64,000 nt of DNA from Macrocystis pyrifera. Its lineage: Eukaryota; Sar; Phaeophyceae; Laminariales; Laminariaceae. Under the pieces are notes generated by a model. The model was not told the origin of the DNA. It did no database searches and saw only the letters and a program-made list of their open reading frames with translations. Each line of letters begins with the position of its first letter. Position 1 is the first letter of the stretch. Positions 20,902 through 28,044 of the stretch are shown piece by piece. Position numbers and translations under genes: made by a program. The DNA lies in NCBI GenBank assembly GCA_031763025.1, contig JASSKH010000010.1, forward strand, positions 11,425,427 to 11,489,426, given 5' to 3'.

Positions 20902-23900
20902 AGACAGGAGGAAAAACGGGGGGAGGGAAGGGGGGGGGGGAGGAGAAGGGAAGGGAAGGAGGAGAAGGGGGAGGGGGGGAGGAGGGAGGGAGGGGGGGGG
21001 GAGGGGAGGCGGAAGTAGGAGAACCGGGGGGGGGGGGGAGGGGGGGTACTCATTTGTCGCTTGCCTTAGTCGTTCCAACAGTGACCACGCCTCCCTTTCG
21101 AGACGGAGCATCGTTCCTACTCCTAATAGAGATGGAGACAAGGGGGGGGGGGGGGAGGAGAGGGAGGAGGGGGGGGGGAGGCGGAAGTAGGAGAACGGGG
21201 GGGGGGGGGGGGGGGGGGGGTACTCATTTGTCGCTTGCCTTAGTCGTTCCAACAGTGACCACGCCTCCCTTTCGAGACGGAGCATCGTTCCTACTCCTAA
21301 TAGAGATGGAGACACCTGCAACATCTGGACGCTCATTACGCTGTTTCCATGCATTACTTGAAACGTTTTGCTAACCTTACCCCCTTCCTAATTCGCCGCC
21401 TGTGTCCACCATCTATCTCCTAGGGCAGCGATCGTTTTCTCACATTCGTCTATTTCCCTCACCTCTTTTGACACATGCCGTTCCTCCCTGTACATTTCAC
21501 ATTCTCCTACAATCTGAGTTCTACCCTCTATTGCTTCGCCACACGGGCGAATCTGTGCATCTACTTCCTCCTCCCGGCTACTGGTGTACCTCTTTCTTCT
21601 TTCTGGCAGGTCCAGGTCCCTCGAACGAAATCGCAGCTTCAGAGTTTTCGCGAAGTCCAGTGGGCCGTGCAAATACGTCTTCACTCCCATCTCTTCGCCG
21701 AATCCCCCCGCAAATCTCTTTTGAGTGTTTCTCCGCCGATCTCACCTTGTTTCTTAGCGCTAGCCTTCCCCTTCTTTCTATCCTCTCTTCTACTTTGTCC
21801 TGAACGTCCCAAACGTTTCTGCGGACACCATTTCTTCTTGGTTTCCTCCTAAATTCCCCCATATTTTCTCAACCACGCCATCCCACCTTATTCCAGCTCG
21901 TCCTTTCGTTTCTTTCTCCCATACAGCTCTATCAGCTATGGCTGGCAACCTCTTTCTTGGCATGTTCTTTATTTTTATGTCGTGATTTCCACCGTGTCCC
22001 TATTTGTCTTGAGTGGGTACGTTCCCAGTTCTGCTCTTCATACCGTATTGCTCGTCGTACCAGAGCATCTATCTTGGATTTTTTTTTTCGCAGCTGTCAT
22101 CTGTACTGCTTCCAGCTGTTTCACGAGCTTCGTGCTCCCTTCCCAAGCTTATCATGCATATTCTAGCTTTAATACCGTCACATTCATCAAGATACATCTC
22201 TTAATCCTAGAGTCAAGGTGCGAGTCTGCTACGATCCCATCCATCTTGCCTACGTGTGCTTTACTCTTCCCTATTACTTTTTGAGCGTGTGTGTATCCCA
22301 AGCGCAGCATTCTGAGATCTCTACGCCAAGGTCCGTACACTGGTCCACGATCGGTAATTAATCTTCTCCCCACTTCCACCTGAAATTTTACCGGGTTCAT
22401 CATATCTTCGTTGCATCACAACTACTGGGCACTTCTAAAGGGGGGGGGGGGGGGGGTACTCATTATCTCATCATCATGCGTGGCCGTAGTCGTGGGGCCA
22501 TAGGGGGGAGGGGGGGGGGGGGAGAGGAGGAAGGAGAAGCAGGAGGAGGAGGAGGAGGAGGGGGAGGAGGAGGAGGAGGAGGAGGAGAGAAGGAGAGGGA
22601 GGAAGAGGAGGAAGGCCAGTCGGTCGACCTGCTCCAATCGATGAATGGGAGCCGTCGTGTCCAAACACAAACAGGGCTAATGGAAACTCAGCAGTCTAAA
22701 TCATGTTTTGCCACGAGTTGGAAATCGGGACGACCACAGCTCTACCTTCGAAACCGCTCCTTGCTGCAAGAAATACTCGGTACAAAAAAAACAAAACGCC
22801 GAAGTCATCTCCTGGAGGGAGGGGGCGGGGGGGCGGGGAAGCAAACACTCCCTCATGTTTATACTGTAGCAGCAAAAAAACGCGTAGTTTCAAGGGGGGG
22901 AAAAAAACAGCTATATACCTCTCCACTGCTGTTTGCTGCTGCGCTTGCTGAAGCTGCTGCTGCTGCTGCTGAGCCTGCTGCTGAACCTGCTGAGCCTGCT
23001 GTGCGTGCTGCTGGGCCTGCTGCTGCGCCTGCTGTTGCGCCTGCGCCTGCGCCTGCTGCTGCGCCTGCGCCTGCGCCTGCGCCTGCGCCTGCGCCTGCGC
23101 CTGCTGCTGTGCCTGCTGCTGCGCCTGCGCCTGCTGCTGGGCTAGCTGCTGCGCCTGATGCTGCGCCTGCTGCTGCGCCTGCTGCTGCGCCTGCTGCTGC
23201 GCCTGCTGCTGCGCCTGCTGCTGCGCCTGCTGCTGCGCCTGCTGCTGCGCCTGCTGCTGCTTCTGTTGCTGTGCAGCGAGTTTCTGCGTCTGCAACTTGG
23301 CCCGAGCCGCTTCAGCCTGAGCAACCTGCGCTTGCTGAGCTTGCGCATACGAATGCTGGGCCTGCTGCTGCGCCTGCTGCGCGGCCGAAAACGCATGGGT
23401 AGACTGCGCAACCCTCGCCGCCTGAGCCTGGGCATGAGCCTGAGCCTGAGCCTGTACCTGCGCCTGAGCCTGTGCCTGCGCCTGAGCCTGAACCTGGGTC
23501 TGCTGGGTCTGCGTTTTTTGCTGGGCTTGGGCTTGAGCCTGCGCTTGAGCTTGCTGGGCCTTAGCATGGGCCTGGGCCTGCGCATGAGCCCGAGCTTGGG
23601 CCTGAGCCTTGGCTTGAGCTTGCTGGGCCTGGTTATGTATGTTTGCCTGCGCTTGAGCCTTGGCCTGAGCTTGGGCCTGAGCCTGGGCCTGAACTTGCTG
23701 ATTCTGAGCAGTCTGCCCTTGGGCCTGAGCCTGAGCCTGAGCCTGACCCTGCACCTGGGCTTGAGCTTGAGCCTGAGCTTGAGCCTGCGCCTGAGCTTGA
23801 GCCTGGGCCTGAACCTGGGCCTGCTGAGCCTTAGCCTTCGCCTGGGCTTGCACTTGAGCCTGCGCTTGGGCCTGCGCTTGAGCCTGCGCTTGGGCCTGGG

Positions 23901-24261
23901 CTTGCGCCTGGGCTTGGGCTTGAGCTTGAGCTTGGGCCTGGGCCTGGGCGTGAGCTTGCTGGGCCTTAGCCTGAGCCTGAGCCTGGACCTGCTGGGCCTG
24001 GGTCTGAGCCTGGACCTGAGCTTGTTTGGCCTTAGCTTGGGCCTTGGCGTTGGCGTGCGCCTGTGCCTTGGCCTGGGCCTGGGCCTTTGCGTGAGCCTGA
24101 GCCTGAGCCTGGGCCTGCGCCTGCGCCTGCGCCTGCGCCTGGGCCACGGCCTGCGCCTGCGCCTGCGCCTGGGCTTGAGCTTGTTGTGCCGGCCAAGAGC
24201 CAGCCACCGCCGCTGCCGAAGGCCGAACGTATTGTCCCGCCGCCGGCTCGGTCGAGCCTGC

Positions 24262-24295
<34 letters not shown>

Positions 24296-24559
24296 GACGT
24301 TGCCGCGCCGGGGAGGGGCTCCTGCTGCTGCGGCCGCCGCAGTCGCCGCCGTTTGCGCCGCGGCAGCGGTAGCTGCCGCCGCGGTGTTTGCCCTAGTTGT
24401 CTCCGCCAACCTTGCCTCATTGGACCCCGCGGTAGACGATGACGATGGTCCTTGGGGCGAGGAAGATGCTATGGGCGGGGGGTTCTGCCCGGGATGGAGT
24501 AGCCCTGTCGCCCCACGACGGCGGCTTGGGTGCCGCCTGGCGCCGGTGATGTTCTGTGT

Positions 24560-24618
<59 letters not shown>

Positions 24619-24870
24619 GGCGTGTTGGTTTTGCATACGCGCCAAGACTTGCTGGTGGTGGGCCGACTTTTGCTGCTGTAGCGCAAGCTGCTGCTGCTGC
24701 TGCTGCTGAAGCTGCTGTTGCTGATGTTGCTGCTGCAAGGCTTTCAGCTGCTGCTGCTTCTGCTGCTGAAGCTGCTGTTGCGGTCCCGGGTGTCCAGCGC
24801 CAGTTTGTGCGGCCCCTTGCGTCGGCTGCGGCGCAGCAGCAGCTTGGCCCTGCTGGAGTGGCGGACGGTG

Positions 24871-24918
<48 letters not shown>

Positions 24919-27416
24919 GTTGTTGCTGCTGGGGCGACCGAGGCGTTGCTTGTTGGGGAGCCGCGCTACCCGCCACTGGTTGCGCGTGTCTCGCCTGCAC
25001 AAGCAGAAGAGGGTGGCAACACCAGACAACGTGGAAGGTCGAGCACAATGGACAGAGCACGGATCAGAGCACAGGTCCCCACTCAATGATGTACCTATAG
25101 CTACTTTAGACCAGACAAAATTCAATATCTAGATACTGGGGTCGGGGGTTGCCCACCATGGCCAAGCACAATGGGGGGGGGGAGCGCCTGGCATACTAAA
25201 ATATAGCGTAGCCAGTACTGGTTTCATGCTCTCCTGCATACCAGACATCCACTAAAAACTGCTGGTACGCAAAAAAAAAATAATAATAATAAAAAAAAAC
25301 AGTGCCAGGTACATAGAAGGGACGTAAGGCCTAGATAGCGAGCATAACGATTCAACAATGAGGGTTTTGACTTGATGGAAGCCCGGGGGGGGGGGGGGGG
25401 CGTTATCGGGTGAACCTTTCATGAACAGGGCACAGAAAAGCAGCATCTGCGGCTGCCTTCCACAGGGCTGACAGCCTTACGCCGCACTACCACACAACTC
25501 ACACCCCCTCCCCGGACTGATCACCTGACCATATGGCGCCAAGCTCCGCCCAAGCATGGAGAGATCACGAACTCACCCTTCAGATACAAGCATCACGAAA
25601 TGTCCCTCACAGCTCAGGAAATCACGAGCATCTCCGCCAAAAACCAACCACACGCGACCCGACGCTCGCACGTGAACAAATCACGAAACTGGCTCTCAAC
25701 AAAAACGCGAGAACTCAAAGCACTAAAACGCCCTCTCTCCCTCAAGCGAAACTCTTTGGCAGCTAGGAATTGTAAATCTCATTTCGGGGACAAACCGCTC
25801 AAAACTTCAGAAAGTTTGTCACCAGGACGGGAGTGCCGGCCTCACAAGCCACCAAAAAAGTGACACTCGGGCCCAACAAACGTATACAGGGGGCTTAAGG
25901 CAAACGTTTTGGGCTCAGGATTTTCTGGCGGGTGGAGCTCCCCCTCCAGCAGACAAATCAACGGGACAGCGTGACGATTGTACCTGCTACCTGGAGCACG
26001 GTACACCTTGCCACCCTTCTTCGGAGACATGGCGCACAAAAAAAAAAAAAAAAAAAACTTTCGGTCGGTCGGCCTTTGGCGCGAACCGAAAAAAAAAAAA
26101 AAAGCTTCTTCTTCGTCGGGATTCACGTCTTCTTTTGAGTGAGGTGTTGAGCCCCTACTCGGCGCGGGAAGCTCAGAAAACAAGGGGCTCTAAAAGACAC
26201 CTCGCCACAGCAGTGGCATCCACTGCTCCTTAAAAAAAAAAAAAACAACGACCATCCGAACTCAACAAAAAAGTCACGGAACCGACCCTCACTTTTATAA
26301 AAAGGACAGAAACTACTGTACATAACATCAAGAATTAAAAAAAAAAAAAAAAAAAAAAACTTCAACAAAAACCTCGAATTTGTTTTTTTATAAATCAAGC
26401 AAAAAAAAACAAAAACCGAAATCAATCACCTTCCATCATTTTCAAGAAACCACGAACCGACCCTATTGGCCTAAGACCCCTAGAAAGGTACCGCGAAAGG
26501 AACCGCGAAAGGAACCGAATTGACCTGTTCCGCGCGCTGGCTGATAATGGCTCCCTTCCCCCGGGCCGGGCCCGGCCGCATCATCCCTCCTGGGACGCCT
26601 CTCGGTGGTGACAGTCCCCCCCGCCCCGCCGCCGGCCCGAACCCCATGCCCCGATTTGGAGAAACGCCTGCGCCAGCCCCCCCCCCCCCCCCGAAACGGC
26701 CGGCCTTGTCGGTGAAAACACCAGCGCCTCCTCGTCCGCCGGCTAGCGAAACAGGCGGGACACGCAAGCAATACCGGGTAATCAGCAGTACAAAGAGTTA
26801 CAGAAAAGGAGGCGCACGAGGTTCCGATTGGGGGGCGGGGAGGCGGGGGGCTCGTGGGTCGGGGGCTCGTTGGCGGGGGGGAGGGGGGGAGAGGGGGGGG
26901 GGGGGGGGGGGGGGCTGGTGGGTTGGGTTGGGGAGGGGGTGCTCGTGGGTCAGGTCAGGGGTGTGTGGGATGTAGTGCTGCCACGCATACCCGCAGTCGT
27001 ATGACCATAGACCCTCGCATCCCTACAGTGCCGGGACGGGGCACGTCGGGTTTTCAACGACCAGGCAGACATTGATTGCATGCACCAAGCCGCGTTGGGC
27101 GAGTTGCATGAAGGGTGAGCTGCATCTTACCAGGGGGGGGGGGGGGGGGGGGGGAGTAGCCCGCCGGTACGAAAGAGGTGAATCGGCGCAGATCATACCA
27201 CGGTGATTAGTGGTGCCGCTCATGGGAGGGACGATTGAGACTGCACATGCCGCGTCGCATCATTTGATGAGAAAAACGGCGGAACACGCTGTTCTCCAGG
27301 TGAAAAATATAACACACCCCGACGACGCGAGGTGCTGGCTGGACGAAACAAAACTCGAAAATAAAGGAAAGGACTACTCATGAACACGAATACAAAGACA
27401 AGTCTGGCGGCGGCGG

Positions 27417-27475
<59 letters not shown>

Positions 27476-27781
27476 CCCGCCTGTCCGTGTGTATCTAGTA
27501 TATGTTATAGCCGCCACTCTCCATTCATGCATCTCTCATCTCCCCATACACTAGCATGTATGTGCCGCCCTCTCTCTGTGTGTCAGTTCCTCTCTCTCCC
27601 GTTCTCTCCCTTTCTCTCCCTCCCTCTCCCGCAATGTCTGCCTGGTCGGTGAAAACCCGACGGGCTCCGTTCCGGCATTGTAGGAATACGAGAGTCTATC
27701 GTCATACGACTACAGCCATGTCTCATCTCGAGTACACCCCGGCCATGCATGATAATGAGTACACAACGAGGGGGGCAAAAG

Positions 27782-27819
<38 letters not shown>

Positions 27820-27996
27820 CTCCTGATGCTTCCTCACTCTCCCAGCCAGAGCACCACACACAACACGAGGACGGATCATCTCACCGATTCCGGGCACAGG
27901 TTTAGCTGCGGTTCCATCCTCGCTAGCTAAACTCGCCGCCTGACATCGCGCCGCATTGGGGGAGGTGGACACGCGCGGGGAATGAGAGAGGGGGAT

Positions 27997-28044
<48 letters not shown>

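Larger units (their letters stand above)
20745..22918. other. TAF12 intron 3
   Basis: Contains poly-G blocks (20,775-20,809 and 20,836-20,900), a tandem pair of family B repeats (21,028-21,315), a decayed LINE tail on the minus strand (21,388-22,403), a truncated family A copy (22,440-22,505) and an AGG-rich tract (22,540-22,610). Confidence 0.65.

Noticed and set aside
23158..24372. 404-codon plus-strand ORF rich in Leu, Arg and Gly
   Set aside because: Antisense of the minus-strand QA repeat; the minus strand has splice sites and Gln-rich flanks, the plus strand does not.
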